In this document: in pieces, positions 37,602 to 52,232 of the stretch | Position numbering within the stretch: position 1 is the stretch's first letter | Layout of the letters: the number at the start of each line of letters is the position of its first letter | Assembly (NCBI GenBank): GCA_964016985.1 | Contig: OZ024828.1 | Location: forward strand, 30,209,129 to 30,273,128 | Reading direction: 5' to 3' | Source of the DNA: Anodontia alba | Lineage: Eukaryota > Mollusca > Bivalvia > Lucinida > Lucinidae | DNA: 64,000 bases | Program-made: the position numbers and the translations under genes | The notes under the pieces: generated by a model | Told to the model about the DNA's origin: nothing | The model's input: only the letters and a program-made list of their open reading frames with translations | Database searches by the model: none

Positions 37602-38358
37602 GGTTGAATGGCAAAATGTGTAGACCCAGATCAAATGGTTAATTTTAGGAGCTATCTCATCTGGGTTCACACCGTATCGCCACGTGTTTAATTGCATATG
37701 CTACGCACATAGTCAAATCGGCGTTTAGTCAAAAGCAGCTAATCTGCGTCGAAAACTACTGGTTTGAATATCAAACTGTCTAGACCAAGATCAAATGGTT
37801 CATTTTAGGAGTTTTGTGATCAGGGTCCGCGCTTTTTACTCACGTGCCAACATACTCATTCTACTCAGGTGGTCAAATCAGTGTTAAGTCGGACACAGCA
37901 AACTGCGTTTAAAACTACTGGTTTAAATAGCAAACTGTCTAGACCAAGATAACATGGTTCATTTAAGGAGCTTTGTGATCTGGGTCTGCGCTGTTTACTC
38001 ACGTGCCAACATACTCATTCTACTCAGGTGGTCAAATCAGTGTTAGGTCGGAAACAGCAAACTGCGTCTAAAACTACTGTTTGAATGGCAGACTGCGTAG
38101 TCCCAGAACAAATTGTTCATTTAAGAAGCTATAAGATTTGGGTCCGCGCTGTTTGCTTACGTGTCCAAATGGTGAAATCAGCGTTTAGTCGAAAACAGCC
38201 AAACTGCGTCCGAAACAACTGGTTGAGATGCAATCTGTGTAGACCCAGATCAAATGGTTCATGTTAGGAGCTATGTATTCAGGATCTGCTTTGTATGCTC
38301 GCGCGTCAACAAGCACATTCCACACAGATGGTCAAATCAGCGCTTAGTCGAAAGCAGG
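37602..38358 (+). repeat. Array of five subrepeats, unit 8
   Basis: Same length and the same three variants as unit 7. Confidence 0.92.
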
Positions 38359-39755
38359 AAACTTAATTATTGCCACCTACGCTCCAGTTTATATGCATAT
38401 GAACACGGTAGAGATATGCAGACTGCACGATTTTCTCGTTGTCTAATACTTAACGATATACAGATCCTTTGACTTTACTTAAAACATTATGGTTCTCATG
38501 TACACAAGAAGTAGATCAGCGTTTACAAAGGCGCCTGTGAATATGTGTGGGTTGAGTGTCAAATTACATTTTTTTTTCGTTTAGTAATTATTGCGGCATA
38601 TGATAAAATCACAGTAAAAACTGGCCGCCCAAAATTTAATGTCCATTTTCAGGATGCGCTCCTACAAATGACTGCCACAAATGTGTGCTTCAGCGCGTGT
38701 TTGCCTTGTATACAAAAGTTTTAAAGTAAACATATTATTTAATCCTTGTAAATCATTTTTGGCTGGTGCACGTTTTGATTTCTTGTTTTTGTATGCAGTC
38801 GCGTACGAAATGACCCAGTACACCAAAGCGAAAAGCGCTGGCATTATCACAGAACAAACTCAACTGCCATGATCCTACATGGAGCAAAGTAAGGATCCTG
38901 AAAGAAATGCGTGAGGATACAGAACGCCATATATATCAGCAACCATGCAAACAAAGGCGTTTTAGACATATATGAAGGTTAACTTGAAAGACATTAACAT
39001 GAATGTCCATACCACACAATCCTATAGGTTTATGTTCTTAAGCGCATCTTTATAATATTGTTTTACATTGTTGCACGAACTCTACATTATATACAAAGCC
39101 AAACTTATGTCGGATTTCACATCTATATTCCCGAAAAGATTTTCAAAAAAGTCTCCTACTACTCATACAACAGGGGGAGGGGGGTTGGGAGAGGGACTAC
39201 CCTTGTGTAATCATACCCGCCGGGAAGGATTCCGTTTGTGTATATATATATTCCCGAAAAGTTTTTCATATAAAGTTCCCCTACCACCCATAAAACATAA
39301 AAAGGGGGGAACTACCCTTGCGGAATCCTACCCACCGGGAAGGATTCCGTTTGTGAACGAAATCGTACGTTTCGATCAGCGTCCAGGTTAAACCTGGACA
39401 GGATCTCTCCAATTAGTTGGAGAAATAAACATTGGACGCTTTTCACAGAATTGCTCGCTTTAAATATGCATTTTGTATTAAAATTAAATGACTTTCGTAT
39501 AGGTGACGATTTAACATTTATCCTCAAATATGTCCTATCAGTCACATTTTTCTTAAAGATAAACAGACTAATAGAAAACGAGTGTCTATTACTATCTGAA
39601 TGTCAGTATTATAACTGTTGGACTGGATCTGTTGACAAGTTTTTACACCTTTTTCATAGCAGACGACCGAGCTGTTAAACCGACTATTTGTCTCCCTTTA
39701 CCAACCATTCACTTTATGAAGTGCTATGAACAAAATAATAATCACTAATTAATAA

Positions 39756-39840
39756 GAGCACGGTGCTCGAGTGGATTCTTTTACTATTTTTAAAAGAAAA
39801 CACACGCCTCTTCATGTGGGTTCGAATCCTCACTTCGGCA
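39756..39840 (+). pseudogene. tRNA-Leu-like relic, unit 9
   Basis: Both boxes intact; C-block spacer with the extra T. Confidence 0.5.
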
Positions 39841-41914
39841 TTTATTTTTTTTCTAAAAACATTTTTTTTTCATCCTTATTTTGTGTAAGTTTTCATTGTA
39901 GTTATGTTTTTTGTTTAGTTTTAGTTAACGTTAGCAGCGAAAATATTTTTATTAATAATATAGCAGCCTTTGTTTGAGTTTGAAAAATTAAAGAAGAGAA
40001 ATTTGATTGCTGATTACTATTCACATTTATAAAGCCTAGCGTACACCTCGTTCCTGGGTATCACAATACTTTTTCATTGAAAGCACGCGTGGCTCCCTCA
40101 TTGTTTCCAATGAATCTACAGCACTGAAATTGTAGTAGTACGCTGCAGCCTTAATTCAGTAGCTCCAAACGCTGTCCTCCTACATTTATAAAACCAAATC
40201 TGTGTATACAGCTTCAAACATACTAGAATCTTAAAGTGTGTATAGCATGGATGCAGGAAGGCATGTTCAAGATCCTGTTGTCTTAAAAAAGCGTTACAGA
40301 ATCAAGAAAGCAAAGAAAACATAACGAGTCTCAACTCAACTGTGGCAGTATTTGCCATTTTCTCATGCGCCGACTTTTGTTTTTATTCGTCGGATCGTAA
40401 GAAAATAGCATTGTCCCATATTCTCATATGCCAATAGCCGTGAGACCCGGATAGGCATACACTTCCGAACAGTATAATCAAGGTTTTTTTGTTCGTCAAT
40501 ATTTTCTACCATATCGAACCGTTGAATTAGAATCGAAGGACCTGTTTCGACTGCGTGTGTGCAGCTAATCTTTGCCTTCGTTGTTCGCATATGCAATAAG
40601 ACATTTGAAGCCTACCATAAGCGTGGTTCACGGCTGCGGACAGTTACAGCAATACAGCAAATTAAGACCTGTACGTTTTATACATTTACCAATACGATTT
40701 TGTCTTGTTCACGTAGGTGTATGATTCTCATCACGGTCTCTCAACTTCTGTAATTACCGTAAATATTCAGACACATTAGTGCCTTGCTCTGCCTAATCAA
40801 ATATTTGGACAGAATAGAAAATGTTCAGGAAGAACAACTATCACAGAACATATTATCGTTATTGTTAATTATAATTAGGACAACAGAAAATGTCAATATG
40901 TCATATGCTCATAGAGTTGGCACAGGTAACCGTGAGCACGGTCTGGTCAGGTGTTTGTAATATTTTTCTCTGTAATTTCTGACAAATATCTAAGTGGACA
41001 GAGTAAGACGCTGATCCGACTGCGCGCGCTTGAGTTGCAGGCTTATGCGCACCTTAGTTCGCCGCATATGTGAAAAGACCATTTTCGCATGTTGCTATTT
41101 TATTATAAGCTCAAATAAGTGAAAAAGTTTATGTCATATGCAAACAGTAGAGATTCAGATAATTGTGCGCAACAAATATGTGAAAGAGTGTACATGTGTC
41201 AAATACCAATAGGAGAGACCATCCCGCGCATTTGCGTAGTCAGATCATGGTCTTCTCTGTCCGCCAAATTATTTGGTATGTTTTACAGTATTCAACAATT
41301 CTGTCAGCGGACAACGAAAACCATGATCAGGCTGCGTGGCTGCACAGACCAATCTGTGCACGCGTCGGACTTATTAGTAAAATGAACAAAAAAGAATATA
41401 TTCGGAAATGCTCGTGAACAAGGTCGAAATTTGTTAAATATTTAGTTGGTAGTAATCACTTTTCTTATTGACTTTTGTAGGTGTTCTTTTTGTTTACTTG
41501 TGTCTGGATGCGGAGAGTGAAGGGTAGCACCTACAGGTATTAAACGGAGAACATTCCGAATACATAGTACATACGAATTAGTGTTCAGTACTTGACACAA
41601 CGTATGAGTCTAGGTACTTGCTTATCTACGTCAAACCGATAAACTGTTGAATATTTCAGGAAGCTAAATATATCAAAAGCTTAATTTCACTACAGATGTG
41701 GCCAGATTTTAGTTAGAACATTTATACAGGGAAGGTAATATATAAAAAGAAAACGCTAGCGCCTGATTGCTGTACATGTAGTCAGATAGTACGGTTGATA
41801 GATGGTCGTCTTAGTTATTTGTGTATCTATGTCAACATAACTTTGGAACAGCTTAAAAACTTCGAGATCAGTAAGCACTTGGATCGGTGACAGCATATCG
41901 GTCATTTCTTTCCA

Positions 41915-42110
41915 GCTCTCTCTCTCACTCTCTCACTCTCTCTCTCACTCTCTCTCTCTCTCTCGTTTTTTTTTTTTTTTTTTTTTTTTTCACGCGGACT
42001 GACGGACAGAGTGAAACACTACGTTATGAGTTAATGTATTACTATCGGCTGCTAGTCATTTCTTTACAACTCTTTCTCTCTCTCACTCTCCCTCTCTCTG
42101 TTTTTTTTTT
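41915..42110 (+). repeat. CT and poly-T tracts, unit 9
   Basis: Longer CT form; T runs 25 and 10. Confidence 0.85.
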
Positions 42111-42483
42111 ATTTACACATCCAGTCCTCAATGTGTCCTATTTCATACGCGAACTGACGGAACTATGTTATGAGTTCATGAAATATATGGCCCTTCTGCT
42201 GTCAGTTTAGCCATTCTTTCCTTCTGTAGCAAATGGGAAAACATGATTACCATACACGTGAATCAGCGACGTCGGATTAGGCTGCAATACAATGTATTAA
42301 GACTTGTAAGTTTTCGTACGTTTATCAATACCAATTTCGTCTGTGTGATTCTTAGTGCTGCACTCTCAAACACTGCACTGACGGAAAATATTCAGAACTA
42401 TTAGCACCTTATCATATCTTTAACGATATTTGGACAAGCGTATACATTCTGATTAATTACCATTTGTTGCACTCGAAACTACA

Positions 42484-43240
42484 GGTTGAATGGCAAAATG
42501 TGTAGACCCAGATCAAATGGTTAATTTTAGGAGCTATCTCATCTGGGTTCACACCGTATCGCCACGTGTTTAATTGCATATGCTACGCACATAGTCAAAT
42601 CGGCGTTTAGTCAAAAGCAGCTAATCTGCGTCAAAAACTACTGGTTTGAATATCAAACTGTCTAGACCAAGATCAAATGGTTCATTTTAGGAGTTTTGTG
42701 ATCAGGGTCCGCGCTTTTTACTCACGTGCCAACATACTCATTCTACTCAGGTGGTCAAATCAGTGTTAAGTCGGAAACAGCAAACTGCGTTTAAAACTAC
42801 TGGTTTAAATAGCAAACTGTCTAGACCAAGATAACATGGTTCATTTAAGGAGCTTTGTGATCTGGGTCTGCGCTGTTTACTCACGTGCCAACATACTCAT
42901 TCTACTCAGGTGGTCAAATCAGTGTTAAGTCGGAAACAGCAAACTGCGTCTAAAACTACTGTTTGAATGGCACACTGCGTAGTCCCAGAACAAATTGTTC
43001 ATTTAAGAAGCTATAAGATTTGGGTCCGCGCTGTTTGCTTACGTGTCCAAATGGTGAAATCAGCGTTTAGTCGAAAACAGCCAAACTGCGTCCGAAACAA
43101 CTGGTTGAGATGCAATCTGTGTAGACCCAGATCAAATGGTTCATGTTAGGAGCTATGTATTCAGGATCTGCTTTGTATGCTCGCGCGTCAACAAGCACAT
43201 TCCACACAGATGGTCAAATCAGCGCTTAGTCGAAAGCAGG
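42484..43240 (+). repeat. Array of five subrepeats, unit 9
   Basis: Same length. The GCGTCGAAAAC, GGACACAGC and GTTAGGTCGG variants of units 6-8 are absent, so they form a smaller patch inside the C block. Confidence 0.92.
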
Positions 43241-44637
43241 AAACTTAATTATTGCCACCTACGCTCCAGTTTATGTGCATATGAACACGGTAGAGATATG
43301 CAGACTGCACGATTTTCTCGTTGTCTAATACTTAACGATATACAGATCCTTTGACTTTACTTAAAACATTATGGTTCTCATGTACACAAGAAGTAGATCA
43401 GCGTTTACAAAGGCGCCTGTGAATATGTGTGGGTTGAGTGTCAAATTACATTTTTTTTTCGTTTAGTAATTATTGCGGCATATGATAAAATCACAGTAAA
43501 AACTGGCCGCCCAAAATTTAATGTCCATTTTCAGGATGCGCTCCTACAAATGACTGCCACAAATGTGTGCTTCAGCGCGTGTTTGCCTTGTATACAAAAG
43601 TTTTAAAGTAAACATATTATTTAATCCTTGTAAATCATTTTTGGCTGGTGCACGTTTTGATTTCTTGTTTTTGTATGCAGTCGCGTACGAAATGACCCAG
43701 TACACCAAAGCGAAAAGCGCTGGCATTATCACAGAACAAACTCAACTGCCATGATCCTACATGGAGCAAAGTAAGGATCCTGAAAGAAATGCGTGAGGAT
43801 ACAGAACGCCATATATATCAGCAACCATGCAAACAAAGGCGTTTTAGACATATATGAAGGTTAACTTGAAAGACATTAACATGAATGTCCATACCACACA
43901 ATCCTATAGGTTTATGTTCTTAAGCGCATCTTTATAATATTGTTTTACATTGTTGCACGAACTCTACATTATATACAAAGCCAAACTTATGTCGGATTTC
44001 ACATCTATATTCCCGAAAAGATTTTCAAAAAAGTCTCCTACTACTCATACAACAGGGGGAGGGGGGTTGGGAGAGGGACTACCCTTGTGTAATCATACCC
44101 GCCGGGAAGGATTCCGTTTGTGTATATATATATTCCCGAAAAGTTTTTCATATAAAGTTCCCCTACCACCCATAAAACATAAAAAGGGGGGAACTACCCT
44201 TGCGGAATCCTACCCACCGGGAAGGATTCCGTTTGTGAACGAAATCGTACGTTTCGTTCAGCGTCCAGGTTAAACCTGGACAGGATCTCTCCAATTAGTT
44301 GGAGAAATAAACATTGGACGCTTTTCACAGAATTGCTCGCTTTAAATATGCATTTTGTATTAAAATTAAATGACTTTCGTATAGGTGACGATTTAACATT
44401 TATCCTCAAATATGTCCTATCAGTCACATTTTTCTTAAAGATAAACAGACTAATAGAAAACGAGTGTCTATTACTATCTGAATGTCAGTATTATAACTGT
44501 TGGACTGGATCTGTTGACAAGTTTTTACACCTTTTTCATAGCAGACGACCGAGCTGTTAAACCGACTATTTGTCTCCCTTTACCAACCATTCACTTTATG
44601 AAGTGCTATGAACAAAATAATAATCACTAATTAATAA

Positions 44638-44722
44638 GAGCACGGTGCTCGTGTGGATTCTTTTACTATTTTTAAAAGAAAACACACGCCTCTTCATGTG
44701 GGTTCGAATCCTCACTTCGGCA
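44638..44722 (+). pseudogene. tRNA-Leu-like relic, unit 10
   Basis: The A box is altered at a normally conserved A (TGCTCGTGTGG); the B box is intact. Confidence 0.47.
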
Positions 44723-46796
44723 TTTATTTTTTTTCTAAAAACATTTTTTTTTCATCCTTATTTTGTGTAAGTTTTCATTGTAGTTATGTTTTTTGTTTAG
44801 TTTTAGTTAACGTTAGCAGCGAAAATATTTTTATTAATAATATAGCAGCCTTTGTTTGAGTTTGAAAAATTAAAGAAGAGAAATTTGATTGCTGATTACT
44901 ATTCACATTTATAAAGCCTAGCGTACACCTCGTTCCTGGGTATCACAATACTTTTTCATTGAAAGCACGCGTGGCTCCCTCATTGTTTCCAATGAATCTA
45001 CAGCACTGAAATTGTAGTAGTACGCTGCAGCCTTAATTCAGTAGCTCCAAACGCTGTCCTCCTACATTTATAAAACCAAATCTGTGTATACAGCTTCAAA
45101 CATACTAGAATCTTAAAGTGTGTATAGCATGGATGCAGGAAGGCATGTTCAAGATCCTGTTGTCTTAAAAAAGCGTTACAGAATCAAGAAAGCAAAGAAA
45201 ACATAACGAGTCTCAACTCAACTGTGGCAGTATTTGCCATTTTCTCATGCGCCGACTTTTGTTTTTATTCGTCGGATCGTAAGAAAATAGCATTGTCCCA
45301 TATTCTCATATGCCAATAGCCGTGAGACCCGGATAGGCATACACTTCCGAACAGTATAATCAAGGTTTTTTTGTTCGTCAATATTTTCTACCATATCGAA
45401 CCGTTGAATTAGAATCGAAGGACCTGTTTCGACTGCGTGTGTGCAGCTAATCTTTGCCTTCGTTGTTCGCATATGCAATAAGACATTTGAAGCCTACCAT
45501 AAGCGTGGTTCACGGCTGCGGACAGTTACAGCAATACAGCAAATTAAGACCTGTACGTTTTATACATTTACCAATACGATTTTGTCTTGTTCACGTAGGT
45601 GTATGATTCTCATCACGGTCTCTCAACTTCTGTAATTACCGTAAATATTCAGACACATTAGTGCCTTGCTCTGCCTAATCAAATATTTGGACAGAATAGA
45701 AAATGTTCAGGAAGAACAACTATCACAGAACATATTATCGTTATTGTTAATTATAATTAGGACAACAGAAAATGTCAATATGTCATATGCTCATAGAGTT
45801 GGCACAGGTAACCGTGAGCACGGTCTGGTCAGGTGTTTGTAATATTTTTCTCTGTAATTTCTGACAAATATCTAAGTGGACAGAGTAAGACGCTGATCCG
45901 ACTGCGCGCGCTTGAGTTGCAGGCTTATGCGCACCTTAGTTCGCCGCATATGTGAAAAGACCATTTTCGCATGTTGCTATTTTATTATAAGCTCAAATAA
46001 GTGAAAAAGTTTATGTCATATGCAAACAGTAGAGATTCAGATAATTGTGCGCAACAAATATGTGAAAGAGTGTACATGTGTCAAATACCAATAGGAGAGA
46101 CCATCCCGCGCATTTGCGTAGTCAGATCATGGTCTTCTCTGTCCGCCAAATTATTTGGTATGTTTTACAGTATTCAACAATTCTGTCAGCGGACAACGAA
46201 AACCATGATCAGGCTGCGTGGCTGCACAGACCAATCTGTGCACGCGTCGGACTTATTAGTAAAATGAACAAAAAAGAATATATTCGGAAATGCTCGTGAA
46301 CAAGGTCGAAATTTGTTAAATATTTAGTTGGTAGTAATCACTTTTCTTATTGACTTTTGTAGGTGTTCTTTTTGTTTACTTGTGTCTGGATGCGGAGAGT
46401 GAAGGGTAGCACCTACAGGTATTAAACGGAGAACATTCCGAATACATAGTACATACGAATTAGTGTTCAGTACTTGACACAACGTATGAGTCTAGGTACT
46501 TGCTTATCTACGTCAAACCGATAAACTGTTGAATATTTCAGGAAGCTAAATATATCAAAAGCTTAATTTCACTACAGATGTGGCCAGATTTTAGTTAGAA
46601 CAATTATACAGGGAAGGTAATATATAAAAAGAAAACGCTAGCGTCTGATTGCTGTACATGTAGTCAGATAGTACGGTTGATAGATGGTCGTCTTAGTTAT
46701 TTGTGTATCTATGTCAACATAACTTTGGAACAGCTTAAAAACTTCGAGATCAGTAAGCACTTGGATCGGTGACAGCATATCGGTCATTTCTTTCCA

Positions 46797-46993
46797 GCTC
46801 TCTCTCTCACTCTCTCACTCTCTCTCTCACTCTCTCTCTCTCTCTCGTTTTTTTTTTTTTTTTTTTTTTTTTTCACGCGAACTGACGGACAGAGTGAAAC
46901 ACTACGTTATGAGTTAATGTATTACTATCGGCTGCTAGTCATTTCTTTACAACTCTTTCTCTCTCTCACTCTCCCTCTCTCTGTTTTTTTTTT
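46797..46993 (+). repeat. CT and poly-T tracts, unit 10
   Basis: Longer CT form, last of the C block; T runs 26 and 10. Confidence 0.85.
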
Positions 46994-47366
46994 ATTTACA
47001 CATCCAGTCCTCAATGTGTCCTATTTCATACGCGAACTGACGGAACTATGTTATGAGTTCATGAAATATATGGCCCTTCTGCTGTCAGTTTAGCCATTCT
47101 TTCCTTCTGTAGCAAATGGGAAAACATGATTACCATACACGTGAATCAGCGACGTCGGATTAGGCTGCAATACAATGGATTAAGACTTGTAAGTTTTCGT
47201 ACGTTTATCAATACCAATTTCGTCTGTGTGATTCTTAGTGCTGCACTCTCAAACACTGCACTGACGGAAAATATTCAGAACTATTAGCACCTTATCATAT
47301 CTTTAACGATATTTGGACAAGCGTATACATTCTGATTAATTACCATTTGTTGCACTCGAAACTACA

Positions 47367-48123
47367 GGTTGAATGGCAAAATGTGTAGACCCAGATCAAA
47401 TGGTTAATTTTAGGAGCTATCTCATCTGGGTTCACACCGTATCGCCACGTGTTTAATTGCATATGCTACGCACATAGTCAAATCGGCGTTTAGTCAAAAG
47501 CAGCTAATCTGCGTCAAAAACTACTGGTTTGAATATCAAACTGTCTAGACCAAGATCAAATGGTTCATTTTAGGAGTTTTGTGATCAGGGTCCGCGCTTT
47601 TTACTCACGTGCCAACATACTCATTCTACTCAGGTGGTCAAATCAGTGTTAAGTCGGAAACAGCAAACTGCGTTTAAAACTACTGGTTTAAATAGCAAAC
47701 TGTCTAGACCAAGATAACATGGTTCATTTAAGGAGCTTTGTGATCTGGGTCTGCGCTGTTTACTCACGTGCCAACATACTCATTCTACTCAGGTGGTCAA
47801 ATCAGTGTTAAGTCGGAAACAGCAAACTGTGTCTAAAACTACTGTTTGAATGGCAGACTGCGTAGTCCCAGAACAAATTGTTCATTTAAGAAGCTATAAG
47901 ATTTGGGTCCGCGCTGTTTGCTTACGTGTCCAAATGGTGAAATCAGCGTTTAGTCGAAAACAGCCAAACTGCGTCCGAAACAACTGGTTGAGATGCAATC
48001 TGTGTAGACCCAGATCAAATGGTTCATGTTAGGAGCTATGTATTCAGGATCTGCTTTGTATGCTCGCGCGTCAACAAGCACATTCCACACAGATGGTCAA
48101 ATCAGCGCTTAGTCGAAAGCAGG
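47367..48123 (+). repeat. Array of five subrepeats, unit 10
   Basis: Same length; private AACTGTGTC in place of AACTGCGTC. Confidence 0.92.
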
Positions 48124-49520
48124 AAACTTAATTATTGCCACCTACGCTCCAGTTTATGTGCATATGAACACGGTAGAGATATGCAGACTGCACGATTTTC
48201 TCGTTGTCTAATACTTAACGATATACAGATCCTTTGACTTTACTTAAAACATTATGGTTCTCATGTACACAAGAAGTAGATCAGCGTTTACAAAGGCGCC
48301 TGTGAATATGTGTGGGTTGAGTGTCAAATTACATTTTTTTTTCGTTTAGTAATTATTGCGGCATATGATAAAATCACAGTAAAAACTGGCCGCCCAAAAT
48401 TTAATGTCCATTTTCAGGATGCGCTCCTACAAATGACTGCCACAAATGTGTGCTTCAGCGCGTGTTTGCCTTGTATACAAAAGTTTTAAAGTAAACATAT
48501 TATTTAATCCTTGTAAATCATTTTTGGCTGGTGCACGTTTTGATTTCTTGTTTTTGTATGCAGTCGCGTACGAAATGACCCAGTACACCAAAGCGAAAAG
48601 CGCTGGCATTATCACAGAACAAACTCAACTGCCATGATCCTACATGGAGCAAAGTAAGGATCCTGAAAGAAATGCGTGAGGATACAGAACGCCATATATA
48701 TCAGCAACCATGCAAACAAAGGCGTTTTAGACATATATGAAGGTTAACTTGAAAGACATTAACATGAATGTCCATACCACACAATCCTATAGGTTTATGT
48801 TCTTAAGCGCATCTTTATAATATTGTTTTACATTGTTGCACGAACTCTACATTATATACAAAGCCAAACTTATGTCGGATTTCACATCTATATTCCCGAA
48901 AAGATTTTCAAAAAAGTCTCCTACTACTCATACAACAGGGGGAGGGGGGTTGGGAGAGGGACTACCCTTGTGTAATCATACCCGCCGGGAAGGATTCCGT
49001 TTGTGTATATATATATTCCCGAAAAGTTTTTCATATAAAGTTCCCCTACCACCCATAAAACATAAAAAGGGGGGAACTACCCTTGCGGAATCCTACCCAC
49101 CGGGAAGGATTCCGTTTGTGAACGAAATCGTACGTTTCGTTCAGCGTCCAGGTTAAACCTGGACAGGATCTCTCCAATTAGTTGGAGAAATAAACATTGG
49201 ACGCTTTTCACAGAATTGCTCGCTTTAAATATGCATTTTGTATTAAAATTAAATGACTTTCGTATAGGTGACAATTTAACATTTATCCTCAAATATGTCC
49301 TATCAGTCACATTTTTCTTAAAGATAAACAGACTAATAGAAAACGAGTGTCTATTACTATCTGAATGTCAGTATTATAACTGTTGGACTGGATCTGTTGA
49401 CAAGTTTTTACACCTTTTTCATAGCAGACGACCGAGCTGTTAAACCGACTATTTGTCTCCCTTTACCAACCATTCACTTTATGAAGTGCTATGAACAAAA
49501 TAATAATCACTAATTAATAA

Positions 49521-49605
49521 GAGCACGGTGCTCGAGTGGATTCTTTTACTATTTTTAAAAGAAAACACACGCCTCTTCATGTGGGTTCGAATCCTCACTT
49601 CGGCA
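49521..49605 (+). pseudogene. tRNA-Leu-like relic, unit 11
   Basis: Both boxes intact; C-block spacer. Confidence 0.5.
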
Positions 49606-51679
49606 TTTATTTTTTTTCTAAAAACATTTTTTTTTCATCCTTATTTTGTGTAAGTTTTCATTGTAGTTATGTTTTTTGTTTAGTTTTAGTTAACGTTAGC
49701 AGCGAAAATATTTTTATTAATAATATAGCAGCCTTTGTTTGAGTTTGAAAAATTAAAGAAGAGAAATTTGATTGCTGATTACTATTCACATTTATAAAGC
49801 CTAGCGTACACCTCGTTCCTGGGTATCACAATACTTTTTCATTGAAAGCACGCGTGGCTCCCTCATTGTTTCCAATGAATCTACAGCACTGAAATTGTAG
49901 TAGTACGCTGCAGCCTTAATTCAGTAGCTCCAAACGCTGTCCTCCTACATTTATAAAACCAAATCTGTGTATACAGCTTCAAACATACTAGAATCTTAAA
50001 GTGTGTATAGCATGGATGCAGGAAGGCATGTTCAAGATCCTGTTGTCTTAAAAAAGCGTTACAGAATCAAGAAAGCAAAGAAAACATAACGAGTCTCAAC
50101 TCAACTGTGGCAGTATTTGCCATTTTCTCATGCGCCGACTTTTGTTTTTATTCGTCGGATCGTAAGAAAATAGCATTGTCCCATATTCTCATATGCCAAT
50201 AGCCGTGAGACCCGGATAGGCATACACTTCCGAACAGTATAATCAAGGTTTTTTTGTTCGTCAATATTTTCTACCATATCGAACCGGTGAATTAGAATCG
50301 AAGGACCTGTTTCGACTGCGTGTGTGCAGCTAATCTTTGCCTTCGTTGTTCGCATATGCAATAAGACATTTGAAGCCTACCATAAGCGTGGTTCACGGCT
50401 GCGGACAGTTACAGCAATACAGCAAATTAAGACCTGTACGTTTTATACATTTACCAATACGATTTTGTCTTGTTCACGTAGGTGTATGATTCTCATCACG
50501 GTCTCTCAACTTCTGTAATTACCGTAAATATTCAGACACATTAGTGCCTTGCTCTGCCTAATCAAATATTTGGACAGAATAGAAAATGTTCAGGAAGAAC
50601 AACTATCACAGAACATATTATCGTTATTGTTAATTATAATTAGGACAACAGAAAATGTCAATATGTCATATGCTCATAGAGTTGGCACAGGTAACCGTGA
50701 GCACGATCTGGTCAGGTGTTTGTAATATTTTTCTCTGTAATTTCTGACAAATATCTAAGTGGACAGAGTAAGACGCTGATCCGACTGCGCGCGCTTGAGT
50801 TGCAGGCTTATGCGCACCTTAGTTCGCCGCATATGTGAAAAGACCATTTTCGCATGTTGCTATTTTATTATAAGCTCAAATAAGTGAAAAAGTTTATGTC
50901 ATATGCAAACAGTAGAGATTCAGATAATTGTGCGCAACAAATATGTGAAAGAGTGTACATGTGTCAAATACCAATAGGAGAGACCATCCCGCGCATTTGC
51001 GTAGTCAGATCATGGTCTTCTCTGTCCGCCAAATTATTTGGTATGTTTTACAGTATTCAACAATTCTGTCAGCGGACAACGAAAACCATGATCAGGCTGC
51101 GTGGCTGCACAGACCAATCTGTGCACGCGTCGGACTTATTAGTAAAATGAACAAAAAAGAATATATTCGGAAATGCTCGTGAACAAGGTCGAAATTTGTT
51201 AAATATTTAGTTGGTAGTAATCACTTTTCTTATTGACTTTTGTAGGTGTTCTTTTTGTTTACTTGTGTCTGGATGCGGAGAGTGAAGGGTAGCACCTACA
51301 GGTATTAAACGGAGAACATTCCGAATACATAGTACATACGAATTAGTGTTCAGTACTTGACACAACGTATGAGTCTAGGTACTTGCTTATCTACGTCAAA
51401 CCGATAAACTGTTGAATATTTCAGGAAGCTAAATATATCAAAAGCTTAATTTCACTACAGATGTGGCCAGATTTTAGTTAGAACATTTATACAGGGAAGG
51501 TAATATATAAAAAGAAAACGCTAGCGCCTGATTGCTGTACATGTAGTCAGATAGTACGGTTGATAGATGGTCGTCTTAGTTATTTGTGTATCTATGTCAA
51601 CATAACTTTGGAACAGCTTAAAAACTTCGAGATCAGTAAGCACTTGGATCGGTGACAGCATATCGGTCATTTCTTTCCA

Positions 51680-51855
51680 GCTCTCTCTCTCACTCTCTCA
51701 CTCTCTCTCTCTCTCTCGTTTTTTTTTTTTTTTTTTCACGCGAACTGACGGACAGAGTGAAACACTACGTTATGAGTTAATGTATTACTATCGGCTGCTA
51801 GTCATTTCTTTACAACTCTTTCTCTCTCTCACTCTCCCTCTCTCTGTTTTTTTTT
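51680..51855 (+). repeat. CT and poly-T tracts, unit 11
   Basis: Shorter CT form again; T runs 18 and 9, the second followed by a duplicated ATTT. Confidence 0.85.
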
Positions 51856-52232
51856 ATTTATTTACACATCCAGTCCTCAATGTGTCCTATTTCATACGCG
51901 AACTGACGGAACTATGTTATGAGTTCATGAAATATATGGCCCTTCTGCTGTCAGTTTAGCCATTCTTTCCTTCTGTAGCAAATGGGAAAACATGATTACC
52001 ATACACGTGAATCAGCGACGTCGGATTAGGCTGCAATACAATGGATTAAGACTTGTAAGTTTTCGTACGTTTATCAATACCAATTTCGTCTGTGTGATTC
52101 TTAGTGCTGCACTCTCAAACACTGCACTGACGGAAAATATTCAGAACTATTAGCACCTTATCATATCTTTAACGATATTTGGACAAGCGTATACATTCTG
52201 ATTAATTACCATTTGTTGCACTCGAAACTACA

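Larger units (their letters stand above)
34234..39120 (+). repeat. Macrosatellite unit 8 (4887 bp)
   Basis: C-block copy. GAGCACGATCTGG near 36047 is shared only with unit 11, three units away. The hairpin at the start of the tRNA-like sequence is weakened (GTGTTC instead of GTGCTC). The G-rich motif is one G shorter than in most copies. Confidence 0.97.
39121..44002 (+). repeat. Macrosatellite unit 9 (4882 bp)
   Basis: C-block copy. TTTCGATC near 39371 breaks the first hairpin of the inverted-repeat cluster. TTATGTGCATATG near 43272 is shared with unit 10. Confidence 0.97.
44003..48885 (+). repeat. Macrosatellite unit 10 (4883 bp)
   Basis: C-block copy. The tRNA-like A box is altered (CTCGTGTGG instead of CTCGAGTGG). 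GAACAATTATAC near 46598 is otherwise seen only in unit 6. Confidence 0.97.
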
